A DNA stretch of 64,000 nt from Rugamonas rubra (GCF_900114705.1 NZ_FOTW01000025.1:1-64000); one strand, 5' to 3'. Positions 32,988 to 42,327 are shown, counted from the first letter of the stretch. The notes: generated by a model from the sequence alone, not told the origin. A program made the numbers and translations.

Positions 32988-34253
32988 ATGAGTATTATCC
33001 AGAATCTGCCGTTCGAATGGCTGGTCGGCCTGCGCTACACCCGCGCCGGCCGGCGCAGCGGCCGCAATAGCTTCATCTCCTTCATCTCGCTGATCTCCAT
33101 GGCCGGCATCGGCCTGGGCGTGGCGGCCCTGATCGTCGTGCTGTCGGTGATGAACGGCTTCCAGAAGGAGGTCACCGACCGCATGCTGTCGGTGCTGGCC
33201 CACGTCGAGGTCTTCGACGCCCGTGGCGCCATGCCGAACTGGATCGCCGCCGCCGCCGAGGCGCGCCGCAACCCCGAGGTGAAGGGCGCCGCGCCCTTCG
33301 TCGAAACCCAGGGCATGCTGGTGCGCGACGACGTGCTGCGCCCGACCATCATCCGTGGCGTGCTGCCGGAGCAGGAACCGAACGTCTCCGACGTCGCCTC
33401 GCAGGTCAAGCGCGGCAGCTTCAACGCGCTGCAGCCGGGTTCCTACAACATCGTGCTGGGCATCGAGTTGGCGCGCGCGCTGCACGTCAACCTGGGCGAG
33501 AAGGTCACCCTGGCGCTGGCCCAGGGCCAGGCCACGCCGGCCGGCGTGCTGCCGCGCATGCGCTCGTTCACCGTCACCGGCATCTTCGAGGCCGGCCATA
33601 ACGAGTTCGACTCGGCGCTGGCCTTCGTCCACATCACCGACGCGGAAAAACTGCTGCGCCTGGACGCGCCGTCCGGCCTGCGTCTGCGCCTGGTCGACAT
33701 GCACCGCGCGCCACAGGTGGCGCAGGACCTGAAACGCAGCATGTCGGGCGATTTGATCATGCGCGACTGGTCCAAGCTCAACGCCAACTGGTTCGCCGCC
33801 GTACAGACCGAGAAGCGCATGATGTTCATCATCCTCACCTTGATCATCGCGGTGGCCGCCTTCAACCTCGTCTCGACGCTGGTGATGACGGTGACCGACA
33901 AGCAGGCCGACATCGCCATCCTGCGCACGCTGGGCGCCTCGCCCCGTTCGATCATGAAGATTTTCATGATCCAGGGCGCGCTGGTGGGCATTTTGGGCAC
34001 CATGCTGGGCGTGGCGGGCGGCGTTCTGGTCGCCCTCAACGTCGACGTGATCGTGCCGTTTATCGAACATTTATTGGGAGTGCAGTTCTTGTCGAAGGAT
34101 ATCTACTACATCAGCGCCGTGCCGTCCGACCTGCGCTGGCCGGACGTGTTCAAGATCGGCGGCGTGGCCGTGGTGCTGGCCTTTGTCGCCACCATCTACC
34201 CGAGCTGGTGGGCCGCCCGCGTCAAACCTGCGGAGGCGCTGCGCTATGAGTAA
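32988..34253 (+). CDS. lolC: Lipoprotein-releasing ABC transporter permease LolC/LolE
   Basis: 421 residues. One N-terminal transmembrane segment (SLISMAGIGLGVAALIVVLSVMNGFQKEV, the LolC/E signature), a ~200-residue periplasmic MacB-like domain, and three C-terminal transmembrane segments with DIAILRTLGASPRSIMKIFMIQGALVGILGT and YPSWWAARVKPAEALRYE. With LolD it extracts outer-membrane lipoproteins from the inner membrane and passes them to LolA. Betaproteobacteria commonly carry one such permease that works as a homodimer, so C versus E naming is loose. ATG at 32988 follows GGAG closely; the gene overlaps lolD by 8 bp. Confidence 0.93.
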   Translation: MSIIQNLPFEWLVGLRYTRAGRRSGRNSFISFISLISMAGIGLGVAALIVVLSVMNGFQKEVTDRMLSVLAHVEVFDARGAMPNWIAAAAEARRNPEVKGAAPFVETQGMLVRDDVLRPTIIRGVLPEQEPNVSDVASQVKRGSFNALQPGSYNIVLGIELARALHVNLGEKVTLALAQGQATPAGVLPRMRSFTVTGIFEAGHNEFDSALAFVHITDAEKLLRLDAPSGLRLRLVDMHRAPQVAQDLKRSMSGDLIMRDWSKLNANWFAAVQTEKRMMFIILTLIIAVAAFNLVSTLVMTVTDKQADIAILRTLGASPRSIMKIFMIQGALVGILGTMLGVAGGVLVALNVDVIVPFIEHLLGVQFLSKDIYYISAVPSDLRWPDVFKIGGVAVVLAFVATIYPSWWAARVKPAEALRYE

Positions 34254-34977
34254 CCCGACTGCATCGGCCAAGCCCTCGGCGGCCTTCGACACCAGCACCC
34301 CGGTGCTGTCCTGCCGTGGCCTGGGCAAGACCTTCACCCAGGGCAGCTACTCGGTACAGGTGTTGAACGGCATCGACATCGACGTGCGGCGCGGCGAGCG
34401 CGTCGCCATCGTCGGCGCCTCCGGCTCCGGCAAGTCGACCCTGCTGCACCTGCTCGGCGGGCTGGACACGCCGACGCGCGGCAGCGTCACCCTGTTGGGC
34501 CAGGACTTCGCCAGCCTGAACGAGAAGGCGCGCGGCGACCTGCGCAACGCCTCGCTCGGCTTCGTCTACCAGTTCCACCACCTGCTGCCGGAGTTCACCG
34601 CGCTCGACAACGTCGCCATGCCGCTGATGATACGCCGCGTCAAACGCAGCGAGGCGAGCAGCGTGGCGCAGCAGATCCTGGCCCGCGTCAACCTGGCCAA
34701 GCGCGTCACCCACGTGCCGGGCGAGCTGTCCGGCGGCGAGCGCCAGCGCGTCGCCCTGGCGCGCGCGCTGGTGACGCAGCCAGCCTGCGTGCTGGCCGAC
34801 GAGCCGACCGGCAACCTCGACCACGCCACCGCGCAGACCATCTTCGATTTGATGCTGGAGCTGTCGCGCACGCTGGGCACCGCCTTCGTCATCGTCACCC
34901 ACGACATCGAGCTGGCGCGCCGTTGCGACCGTATCCTGCGGCTCACCGACGAGGGCCTGCGGCCGTACCAGGAGTAA
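34246..34977 (+). CDS. lolD: Lipoprotein-releasing ABC transporter ATPase LolD
   Basis: 243 residues. Walker A GASGSGKST (about residue 58), Q-loop in GFVYQFHHLLPEFTALDNV (a LolD-typical sequence), signature LSGGERQR (about 161), Walker B VLADEPTGNLD and switch His in VTHD. It powers the LolC/E permease encoded just before it. The start at 34246 follows GGAGG in the permease reading frame and overlaps that gene by 8 bp; a short unstructured N-terminal extension (TASAKPSAAFDTST) precedes the ATPase fold. Confidence 0.95.
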   Translation: MSNPTASAKPSAAFDTSTPVLSCRGLGKTFTQGSYSVQVLNGIDIDVRRGERVAIVGASGSGKSTLLHLLGGLDTPTRGSVTLLGQDFASLNEKARGDLRNASLGFVYQFHHLLPEFTALDNVAMPLMIRRVKRSEASSVAQQILARVNLAKRVTHVPGELSGGERQRVALARALVTQPACVLADEPTGNLDHATAQTIFDLMLELSRTLGTAFVIVTHDIELARRCDRILRLTDEGLRPYQE

Positions 34978-34979
34978 GC

Positions 34980-35783
34980 ATGTGGATCGACACCCACTGT
35001 CATCTGGACGCGCATGAATTCGGCGCCGAGTCGGCGGCGCAAGCCGCGCTGGCGCGCGCCGAGGGCGTCGGGATGATCGTGGTGCCGGCGGTGGCGCGGG
35101 CCAATTTCGACGTGGTGGCCGGGCTGGCCGCCGGCGTCGACAACGCCTGCTACGCGCTGGGCATCCATCCGATCTATGTTCCGCAAGCCGGCGAGGACGA
35201 CTTGCTGGCGCTGCGCGAGCGCGTCGCCGTCGCCATGGCGGACAGGCGCATGGTGGCGATCGGCGAGATCGGGCTGGACTTCTTCATTCCGATGCTGAGC
35301 GAGCCGGCCATGCGCGACAAGCAGATCCACTTCTTCCGCGAGCAGCTGCGCATCGCCCGCGACTTCGAGCTGCCGGTGCTGATGCACGTGCGCCGCTCGC
35401 AGGACGTGGTACTTAAGCACGCGCGGCAGATCCGCCCGGCCGGCGGCATCGCCCACGCCTTCAACGGCAGCTTCCAGCAGGCGCAGGGCTATATCGACCT
35501 GGGCTTCAAGCTGGGCTTCGGCGGCGCCATGACTTTCACGCGCGCGCGGCAGATCCGCCGCATGGCGGCCGAGCTGCCGCTGTCGGCCATCGTGCTGGAG
35601 ACGGACGCGCCGGACATCGCGCCGAGCTGGGTCCACCCTGGCCGCAACAGCCCGGACCAGATTCCCCGCATCGGCGCCGTGCTGGCCGAGCTGCGCGGCC
35701 TGTCCGTCGCCGAGGTGGCCGGCGCCACCACTGCCAACGCGCGCGCCGCGCTGCCGCGCCTGGCGGCCCTGCTGGGCGCCTGA
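34980..35783 (+). CDS. tatD: TatD-family metal-dependent hydrolase / DNase
   Basis: 267 residues with the TatD metal site: DTHCHLD at the start, GEIGLDFF (about residue 97), MHVRRSQD, AHAFNGS and ETDAPDI near the C-terminus. The conserved LHxR is MHVR here, a mild variation. Family members are 3'-5' exodeoxyribonucleases or phosphodiesterases acting in DNA repair. Located 2 bases after lolD's stop with CAGGAGTAAGC as ribosome site, so it belongs to the lol operon. Confidence 0.9.
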   Translation: MWIDTHCHLDAHEFGAESAAQAALARAEGVGMIVVPAVARANFDVVAGLAAGVDNACYALGIHPIYVPQAGEDDLLALRERVAVAMADRRMVAIGEIGLDFFIPMLSEPAMRDKQIHFFREQLRIARDFELPVLMHVRRSQDVVLKHARQIRPAGGIAHAFNGSFQQAQGYIDLGFKLGFGGAMTFTRARQIRRMAAELPLSAIVLETDAPDIAPSWVHPGRNSPDQIPRIGAVLAELRGLSVAEVAGATTANARAALPRLAALLGA

Positions 35784-35838
35784 GCCGGCGCCGCTGCGGC
35801 GGCACCTTCCACCGTCTTCACCACGTCCACCGCTTCCA

Positions 35839-36951
35839 CTATTTGCAGTGGCCGCCTGCCGGCAGGCCGCAGACGATCGCTTGCGACACGTCGGCGTTCT
35901 CCAAATACGTGGTGTGCGCCGGGTAGGGATTCTCCAGCAGGCCGAAATAGGTCTTGTCGTTGGAGACCAGCACGTTGGCGATGGCGACCTTGTTGCTGTC
36001 GTAGTGGGCTGGCAGCAGCAGGTAGGACAGCAGGTCGTTCGGATCGGTGAACGCCACCACCGTCAGCGGTTTGACGATGCTGCGCCGCTTGGGCAGCTGG
36101 TCGAGGAACTGGCTCAGCGAGTCGGTGCGGCGGATTTGCTTGTCCTCCAAGGCCAGGCGGGTGTCGCGGTCGGCCAGGCTGAGCAGGGGCAGCTGGTTGG
36201 CGCCCATGAATAGGTAGGCGAGGCGGTCGGCCACGGTGCCGGCGGCGCGCTTGCTCCGCGCCTCATCGTTCCTGAGCATGGTATTGAGCGCGTCGAAGGT
36301 GATCTTGCTGCCCAGGCTCTCGGCCACCAGCACCAGCGGCACGGCGGCGCCGTTGTCGCGGCCGGCCTTGGCCTTGTCCTCCATGACGTTGGTGATGGCG
36401 GCGGCCAGCGCGCGGCGGATGAATTCCTTGCTGTCGCCCTGGTAGATGATGGCGTCGGACAGGCAGTCGTTGAGCAGGGTGTCCTTCAGCTTGCCGTTGA
36501 CGCTGGCGCGCTGCGGCTTGCATACCTCGTCGGTGGCGCAGTTGGTCGGCGTGCCGGTGTCGTCGTAGGCCAGCAGCTGCTTGAGCGGCGCCGTCAGGCC
36601 GGACCAGATCAGCGCGTTGAAGCGGATGGTGCCGCCGCCCACCTTGGCGGTGGCCGTTACCACCTCGATCTCCTGCGACGACGGGGCGGCCTTGTCGGGC
36701 AGCGCCGGCAGCGGGATGTAGGCCCTGTCGGCCGCCTTGGCCAGGGTGTTGATGGTGTCCACCGCCCACTGCTGGTCGTGGGTGCACATGCCGTGGACCA
36801 GGATGACGTCGAGCTCCTTGTTCGGGCTCTCGGCCAGCAGCTGGGCCATGCCGGCGAAGGGTTTGCTGTCGCGCACGGTGACGGGCGGATGGTAGGGCGT
36901 GGTGCAGGCGCTCAGCAGCAGGACGCCCAGCAGCGGGAGGAACTTGTTCAA
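35839..36951 (-). CDS. Predicted serine-hydrolase-like lipoprotein
   Basis: 370 residues. Signal MNKFLPLLGVLLLSAC carries a clear lipobox (LLSAC, Cys16). An alpha/beta-hydrolase-like core follows: DVILVHGMCTHDQQW, then VPLVLVAESLGSKITFDAL, in which AESLGS replaces the usual G-x-S-x-G elbow, and FTDPNDLLSYLLL and YPAHTTYLEN later could supply Asp and His. Activity is therefore uncertain. The start is TTG (36951) with AAAGGAGA 6 bases upstream, a strong site. It sits convergently between tatD and comEC, alone. No specific family name is recognised. Confidence 0.7.
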   Translation of the reverse strand: MNKFLPLLGVLLLSACTTPYHPPVTVRDSKPFAGMAQLLAESPNKELDVILVHGMCTHDQQWAVDTINTLAKAADRAYIPLPALPDKAAPSSQEIEVVTATAKVGGGTIRFNALIWSGLTAPLKQLLAYDDTGTPTNCATDEVCKPQRASVNGKLKDTLLNDCLSDAIIYQGDSKEFIRRALAAAITNVMEDKAKAGRDNGAAVPLVLVAESLGSKITFDALNTMLRNDEARSKRAAGTVADRLAYLFMGANQLPLLSLADRDTRLALEDKQIRRTDSLSQFLDQLPKRRSIVKPLTVVAFTDPNDLLSYLLLPAHYDSNKVAIANVLVSNDKTYFGLLENPYPAHTTYLENADVSQAIVCGLPAGGHCK

Positions 36952-37198
36952 CTTGGTCTCCTTTCGGTGCGACCGAGAGTCGCGTGATCAGTTCGTTTTC
37001 GTAAGAGTTCTCCTACAATATTGCGCCAATTTCCCTGGGAGAATACTCACTCATTGTCACAATGATATTTCTCGGCCGGCGGTATAGCGGCGCCGGGCTG
37101 AGCGAGGTCAAACGGCGGGCCGCAGCTGCCGCGCCGGCAGCGCCATCCATGGGTAGTATGGCTGCTGTTGCCAGTCATGGAGGCGAGCGGGCGCAAGC

Positions 37199-39697
37199 AT
37201 GCGGATAGCGATACTCGGCTTTGTCGCCGGCGCGGCCTGGTTGCAGACGCAGGCGACGCTGCCGGAGTTTCCCTGGCTGCTGCCCGGCGCGGCGTCGGCG
37301 CTGGCCAGCGCGCTGCTGACTGGCTATGCGCCGGGTGGCACGCTGGCGCGGCGCGTGGCGCGACCCTTGCGCCGCCTGTTGGCGCTGGCCGCCGGCCTCA
37401 TGCTCGGTGTCGGCTGGGCGGCGTTGCTGGCCGCGCGGGCGTTGGCGCCGCAGTTGGCCGCAGCAGACGAGGGGCGCGACCTGACGCTGGTCGGCGTGGT
37501 CGACAATCTTCCCTATCGTTTCGGCGACGGGGTGCGGTTCCAGTTCAAGGTCGAGAGTGTGGCCGACGGCACGGCGGTGCCGCCGCGTGTGACCTTGTCG
37601 TGGTACGCCGGCCAGCGCGGCGTGGTCAACCAAGTCGGCGTGGTGCGGCCGGGCGAGCGTTGGCGGCTGACGGTGCGCCTGCAACGCCCGCACGGCAACG
37701 CCAACCCGCATGGCTTCGATTACGAGGTGTGGCTGCTGGAGCAGGGCGTGCGCGCCACCGGCTATGTGCGGCCGACGCGCGGCAACCGGCGGCTGGATGG
37801 CTTCGTGCCCAGCGTCGGCAACGTGGTCGAGCGCAGCCGCGACGCGCTGCGCGAGCGCATCCTGGGTGCCTTGCCGGGCCAGGAATACGCCGCCGTGCTG
37901 GTGGCGTTGGTGGTGGGCGACCAGCGCGGCATCGCCCAGACGGACTGGCAGGTGTTCAACCGGACGGGCGTGGGCCACCTCATTTCCATCTCAGGTTTGC
38001 ATATTACGATGGTCGCCGGGCTGGCCGCGCTGGCCGTCTCGGCCTTGTGGCGGCGCTCCTTCTTCACCGGCGCGCAACTGCCGCTGCTGCTGCCGGCGCA
38101 GAAGGTGGCGGCGATCACCGGCGCCGGCGTCGCGCTGCTGTACGTGCTGCTGGCCGGCTTTGGCGTGCCGGCCCAGCGCACCTTGTACATGCTGGCGGTG
38201 GTGGCCGCCGCACTGTGGCTGGACCGTATCACCAGCGTGTCTTACGTGCTGTGTGCCGCGCTCGGGCTGGTGGTGCTGCTCGACCCGTGGGCCGTGCTGT
38301 GGCCGGGGTTTTGGCTGTCGTTCGGCGCGGTGGCGCTGATTCTGTACGCCACCGTGGGCCGCACCGCCAACCATGCTGGCGCGGCGGGCCTTGCCACCGG
38401 CGCGTCCGAGCCTCCTACCACGTCCGCCTCCGCATCCGCACCCGCGCGCGCGCAGGCGCAGGCGCAGATGCGGGCGCGGCGCGTATGGCAGGCGCTGCGT
38501 TTGGGCGCGCACACGCAATACGTGGTCACTTGCGGACTGGTGCCGTTGACGATGTTGTTGTTCGCCCAGGTATCGCTGGTCAGTCCGTTGGCGAACGCGC
38601 TGGCGATCCCGTTGGTGAGTCTGGTGGTGACGCCGCTGGCGCTGCTGGGCAGCGTACTGCCGATGGCCTTGGCCGTGCCGGTGCTGAGTTTGGCGCATTG
38701 GCTGGTGCGCGCGCTGGCGGCCTGCCTGCAATGGTTCAGCGGCTGGGATCTGGCGGTGTGGTGCGCGCCGACGCCGCCCTGGTGGTTGTTCGGCTGGGCC
38801 ATGCTCGGCACGCTGTGGCTGCTAGCGCCGCGCGGTTGGCCGGGCCGCTGGCTCGGGCTGTTGAGCTGGATTCCGCTGTTGACGGCGCCGCCGGCGAGCC
38901 CGCCCGCCGGCCAGCTTTGGGTGACCGCGCTCGACGTCGGCCAAGGCATGGCCTTGCTGGTCGAGACGTCCGGCCACCGCCTGCTGTACGACACGGGGCC
39001 GGCGTATTCGCCCGAGTCGAACGGCGGCAACCGGGTGATCCTGCCATACCTGCGGGCGCGTGGCATCGCCCAGCTGGACGGCCTGATCGTCAGCCACAGC
39101 GACATCGACCATGCCGGCGGCGCCTTGACGGTGCTGGGCGGCGTGCGGGTGGGCTGGCTGCTGTCCTCGCTGCCCGCGTCCCACGCCGTCGTGCGGGCGG
39201 CGCCGCGCCACGGCCCGTGCGTGGCGGGGCAGGGCTGGAGCTGGGACGGCGTGCGCTTCGAGATGCTGCATCCGCTGGCCGACAGCTACGCCGACGCCGC
39301 GCTCAAGCCGAACGCGCGCGGCTGCACGCTGCACATCAGCGCCGGCGGCCGCGCCATCCTGCTGGCGGCGGACATCGAGGCGGCGCAGGAGGCGGCGCTG
39401 CTGGCGCGCGCGCCGGAACGGCTGCGCGCCGACGTGCTGCTGGCGCCGCACCACGGCAGCGGCACCTCGTCCACGCTGCCCTTCCTGCTGGCGGTGCGGC
39501 CCGAGCTGGCGCTGTTCCAGGTCGGCTACCGCAACCGCTACCGCCATCCCAAGGCCGAAGTGTTCGAGCGCTACGGCGCGTTGGGCGTGCGGCGCCTGCG
39601 CAGCGACGAGGCCGGCGCCGTCACGCTGGAGTTCGGCGCCGGCATCGATGTGACCGCCTACCGCCAGCGGCACGCGCGCTACTGGTACGCGCGCTAG
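37199..39697 (+). CDS. comEC: DNA internalisation protein ComEC/Rec2
   Basis: 832 residues in the ComEC layout: N-terminal membrane segments with a DUF4131 OB-like region (DLTLVGVVDNLPYRFGDGVRFQFKVE), a competence membrane domain (VGHLISISGLHITMVAGLAAL, GVPAQRTLYMLAVVAAALWLDR, WLSFGAVALILYA), and a C-terminal metallo-beta-lactamase domain with VTALDVGQGMALLVET, YDTGPAYS, VSHSDIDHAGG (about residue 630) and LLAPHHGSGTSS. It forms the inner-membrane channel for transforming DNA. A low-complexity insert (SASASAPARAQAQAQ) interrupts the membrane domain. ATG 37199 starts directly at the first hydrophobic helix. Its presence suggests the organism has at least the core of natural competence. Confidence 0.93.
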   Translation: MRIAILGFVAGAAWLQTQATLPEFPWLLPGAASALASALLTGYAPGGTLARRVARPLRRLLALAAGLMLGVGWAALLAARALAPQLAAADEGRDLTLVGVVDNLPYRFGDGVRFQFKVESVADGTAVPPRVTLSWYAGQRGVVNQVGVVRPGERWRLTVRLQRPHGNANPHGFDYEVWLLEQGVRATGYVRPTRGNRRLDGFVPSVGNVVERSRDALRERILGALPGQEYAAVLVALVVGDQRGIAQTDWQVFNRTGVGHLISISGLHITMVAGLAALAVSALWRRSFFTGAQLPLLLPAQKVAAITGAGVALLYVLLAGFGVPAQRTLYMLAVVAAALWLDRITSVSYVLCAALGLVVLLDPWAVLWPGFWLSFGAVALILYATVGRTANHAGAAGLATGASEPPTTSASASAPARAQAQAQMRARRVWQALRLGAHTQYVVTCGLVPLTMLLFAQVSLVSPLANALAIPLVSLVVTPLALLGSVLPMALAVPVLSLAHWLVRALAACLQWFSGWDLAVWCAPTPPWWLFGWAMLGTLWLLAPRGWPGRWLGLLSWIPLLTAPPASPPAGQLWVTALDVGQGMALLVETSGHRLLYDTGPAYSPESNGGNRVILPYLRARGIAQLDGLIVSHSDIDHAGGALTVLGGVRVGWLLSSLPASHAVVRAAPRHGPCVAGQGWSWDGVRFEMLHPLADSYADAALKPNARGCTLHISAGGRAILLAADIEAAQEAALLARAPERLRADVLLAPHHGSGTSSTLPFLLAVRPELALFQVGYRNRYRHPKAEVFERYGALGVRRLRSDEAGAVTLEFGAGIDVTAYRQRHARYWYAR

Positions 39698-39878
39698 CGG
39701 CCCCGGCGCGAAATTTTCCGGAACATTCGTCGCGCCGACGGGTCGAAGTAGGTGGCGTCGCGGTGCGCGGCGCCTTGGCGGAGCTTGTACGCGCGGCCGG
39801 GCCGGTCTGTGCCGGTGCCGAGTACCGCACGTCGGGATCCTGACCAACCACGTCAATGTTGTTTTAGAGGAGTTAGAC

Positions 39879-41666
39879 ATGCAGACACATACAGAATCGG
39901 CGGATGTGGGCGGCGGCCGGGCGCCGTCGGCGGGGCTGTTGTCGGACCAGGACGAGATCGGCGAACTGCGCGTCCTGTTCGACGGCCAGGCCGGCAATCC
40001 CTTGCAGCCGGCCGAGGCGCCACGGGGCAAGGCCCGCGCCGCCGCCGTCTCGACGGACTACTACGGCGCCTTCAGCGTCGAAAAGTTCGCCGCCGCCAGC
40101 AGTCTCACCTATACGCACGAGGACGCCGGAGGTTGGCTCAACTACGTGCAACAATTCCAGGCCGCGAACTTCTGGTACAAGGACGCCGGCGTGGCCCCCT
40201 GGGCCTACTACGAGCAGTATGACAACTGGCAGGACACCTACGGCATGGACGCGGTGATGGCGGTCTACCACTCCGGCCACGGCGCGATGGACGGCAACGG
40301 CGTGTTCTACGCCGCCATGGGCAGCGACTGGGGCGGCCTGGGCACCAACGCGGTGTCGTCGAACATGGCGCTGGGCAACGAGCAGGTGCGCTACATTTTC
40401 TGGTCCACCTGCTTCTCGCTGCGGGTGCTCAACGGCCATAATCCGATCCGCAGCTGGAGCAAGTCCAACCTGGGCTTCCGCATGCTGTTCGGCTATGAGA
40501 CCACCAGCATCGACGCGCCCAACTACGGCAAGGACTTCTGGAACCAGTGGAACAAGGGCAAGTCCTTCAGCCAGGCCCACCTGGACATGAGCTGGTACGA
40601 CGTGTCGACCCACCAGGCGCCGTCGGTGGTGGCCTGCGGCGCCTCGGCGGCCGAGGCGCAGAACCGGCTGTACAACGAGCGCCTGTTCAGCTGGGGTGCG
40701 GTGAGCCGCGACTACTGGCACTGGCGTTGGTACTACGCCGCCTCGCTGGCGCTGGCGGCGCGGGCGCGCAACCACAAGGTGCCCGAGCGCATCACCGTGG
40801 CCCAGCTGGGCATCGAGCAGGTCGGCGCCAGGTTGGTGCGCGGCATCATCGACAGCCTGCCGCTCGAGCTGGCGCTGCCGCAGGAGGTGGCGGCCAATCC
40901 GGCCGGCATCATCGTGCTGGAGGAGGGCGGACGGCGCATTTCGATCGATCCGCACGGCACCTACGACGCCCAGCTCGGCGAGCCCAACCTGGAGAGCGGC
41001 AACGAGCTGTTGCTGAGCGCGACGCTGCTCAAGGCCAACGACGTGGTGCGCCAGTTCGGCCTGGACCGCAACGACATCACCTTCGACCGCGTGCTGTACA
41101 AGTACGACTGCAGCGGCAGCACCAAGGGCAGCGGCGAGATCGGCACACCGCGCATCACCGAGACGGTGGTGCAGTTCACCCAGTTGATCGACGGCATACC
41201 CGTCATCGGCCCGGGCGAGGGCAAGGTGGCGATCACCTTCGACAACGACGCCAACGTGACGGCGGTGCTCGACACCACGCGGCGCATCGACAAGCTGCTC
41301 GACGCCTTCAGCGCGCCGCTGGCGAGCGACGGCGCCGCGCCGCAGAGCAACGGCCACAACGGCGGCGCCAGCCACCGCGGAAACGGCGGCGGCCTGGCCG
41401 GCCAGCGCTTCGGCAGCATCGATCCGCAGGCGCTGTTGGCCAACGCCTGGCAGGAGAAGATGAAGACCTGGGTGCTGGGCAACAGCATGCCGGAACGCTA
41501 TTCGGTGGTGCCGGACAGTTACGAGATCGGCTATGTGATCCGTGGCAACAGCGCATTGCTGGTGGCGCGCGAGGAGGTTGAGGTCGACTGCGGCGGCGGC
41601 TTCGTCAAGCGCTTCGCCATCGAGGCGCCGCTGCATCCGACGGTGCCGGCGCAGGTCTACCATTGA
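39879..41666 (+). CDS. DUF6345 protein with caspase-like His/Cys pair and PepSY-like C-terminal part
   Basis: 595 residues, no signal peptide. The first half (about residues 55-260) matches the DUF6345 type. AVMAVYHSGHG (His134) is followed 44 residues later by YIFWSTCFSL (Cys178). A His-Gly after a beta strand and a Cys after the next hydrophobic strand is the catalytic arrangement of caspase-like (clan CD) peptidases, so a protease is plausible though unproven. The second half contains VVQFTQLIDGIPVIGPGEGKVAITFDNDANVTAVLDTTRRI, reminiscent of PepSY/FTP propeptide folds, then a Gly/Asn/His-rich linker (about 485-505) and a C-terminal domain with DPQALLANAWQEK. Start ATG has GAGGAG 9 bases upstream. 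It stands alone downstream of comEC with a 181-bp gap. Confidence 0.72.
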   Translation: MQTHTESADVGGGRAPSAGLLSDQDEIGELRVLFDGQAGNPLQPAEAPRGKARAAAVSTDYYGAFSVEKFAAASSLTYTHEDAGGWLNYVQQFQAANFWYKDAGVAPWAYYEQYDNWQDTYGMDAVMAVYHSGHGAMDGNGVFYAAMGSDWGGLGTNAVSSNMALGNEQVRYIFWSTCFSLRVLNGHNPIRSWSKSNLGFRMLFGYETTSIDAPNYGKDFWNQWNKGKSFSQAHLDMSWYDVSTHQAPSVVACGASAAEAQNRLYNERLFSWGAVSRDYWHWRWYYAASLALAARARNHKVPERITVAQLGIEQVGARLVRGIIDSLPLELALPQEVAANPAGIIVLEEGGRRISIDPHGTYDAQLGEPNLESGNELLLSATLLKANDVVRQFGLDRNDITFDRVLYKYDCSGSTKGSGEIGTPRITETVVQFTQLIDGIPVIGPGEGKVAITFDNDANVTAVLDTTRRIDKLLDAFSAPLASDGAAPQSNGHNGGASHRGNGGGLAGQRFGSIDPQALLANAWQEKMKTWVLGNSMPERYSVVPDSYEIGYVIRGNSALLVAREEVEVDCGGGFVKRFAIEAPLHPTVPAQVYH

Positions 41667-41863
41667 GTTGCGCGCCAGCCTAGCCTAAACGGGCCGGGCG
41701 GTGGCGCCGGCCGGTGCAAGCCCATTCGGGCCGTCCGGCTGGCGCTTCGGCCCGGCGCGCCGCCAGCGCGCCGCCGGCCCGCCATCTCGCAAGCCATGTC
41801 ACAATTCGGACTTGATTCTGAGCAACATTGTCAAGTTGTGGTAAAGTGCGCGACCTTATCATG

Positions 41864-41929
41864 CCAAATGGTAAAGCTTGTGTGCTTGGTATTTGGTTTG
41901 AGTTCGACGCGGCGCGTGCGCCGCTTTTT
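41864..41929 (+). promoter_or_regulatory. Leader hairpins with terminator-like element before a small membrane protein
   Basis: CCAAAT (41864-41869) pairs with ATTTGG (41891-41896), with an inner AAGC/GCTT pairing, forming a first hairpin. GCGGCGC (41909-41915) pairs with GCGCCGC (41918-41924), followed by TTTTT (41925-41929), a classical intrinsic terminator. It lies 22 bases before the next ATG, so it could be an attenuator for that gene or the end of a small RNA. Confidence 0.5.
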
Positions 41930-41950
41930 CATTTTTGCATAGGAAAAAAC

Positions 41951-42277
41951 ATGTTTCTTGTTTGGCAAGGTCTCGGTTTCGTCGTCCCCCTCATCCCCAT
42001 CGTTTTCATCCTGCTCGGCCAGTTCCTGCTGGACGCCGTGATGGGACCAGGCTTCTACCACTCGCACGGCTGGTCGATGGCCTTCATGTTGCTGCTGTCG
42101 GGCGTCGCCGTGTGGATGCTGGGTACGCGCTTGAACAACAAACCGGGCCGCGAACTGATCGACCCGCAAACCCAGGAAACCGTCATCCTGCGCAAGCGTC
42201 ACACGCTGTTCTGGATTCCCTTCCAATACTTCGGCATCATCATCGGCGTGCTCGCCACCCTGTTCTTGTTCTTCTAA
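41951..42277 (+). CDS. Small hypothetical membrane protein
   Basis: 108 residues, three hydrophobic segments: FLVWQGLGFVVPLIPIVFILLGQFLLDAVMG, HGWSMAFMLLLSGVAVWMLGT and FWIPFQYFGIIIGVLATLFLFF. The polar loop between segments two and three is RLNNKPGRELIDPQTQETVILRKRHTL. Such proteins with FWIPFQYFG near the C-terminus are widespread conserved inner-membrane proteins of unknown function. ATG 41951 follows AGGAAAAAAC; an upstream in-frame ATG (41828) would run through the hairpins and is rejected. The leader with a terminator-like hairpin suggests regulated expression. Confidence 0.75.
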   Translation: MFLVWQGLGFVVPLIPIVFILLGQFLLDAVMGPGFYHSHGWSMAFMLLLSGVAVWMLGTRLNNKPGRELIDPQTQETVILRKRHTLFWIPFQYFGIIIGVLATLFLFF

Positions 42278-42327
42278 GCAGCGAACCGCCGGCCGTCCCG
42301 CCATGCGGCGAGGGCGGCCATTTGCCG

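Noticed and set aside
38400..38480. Short Ala/Gln/Arg repeats in comEC as a possible frameshift or insertion
   Set aside because: The frame is continuous and membrane segments resume afterwards; it is a low-complexity loop only.
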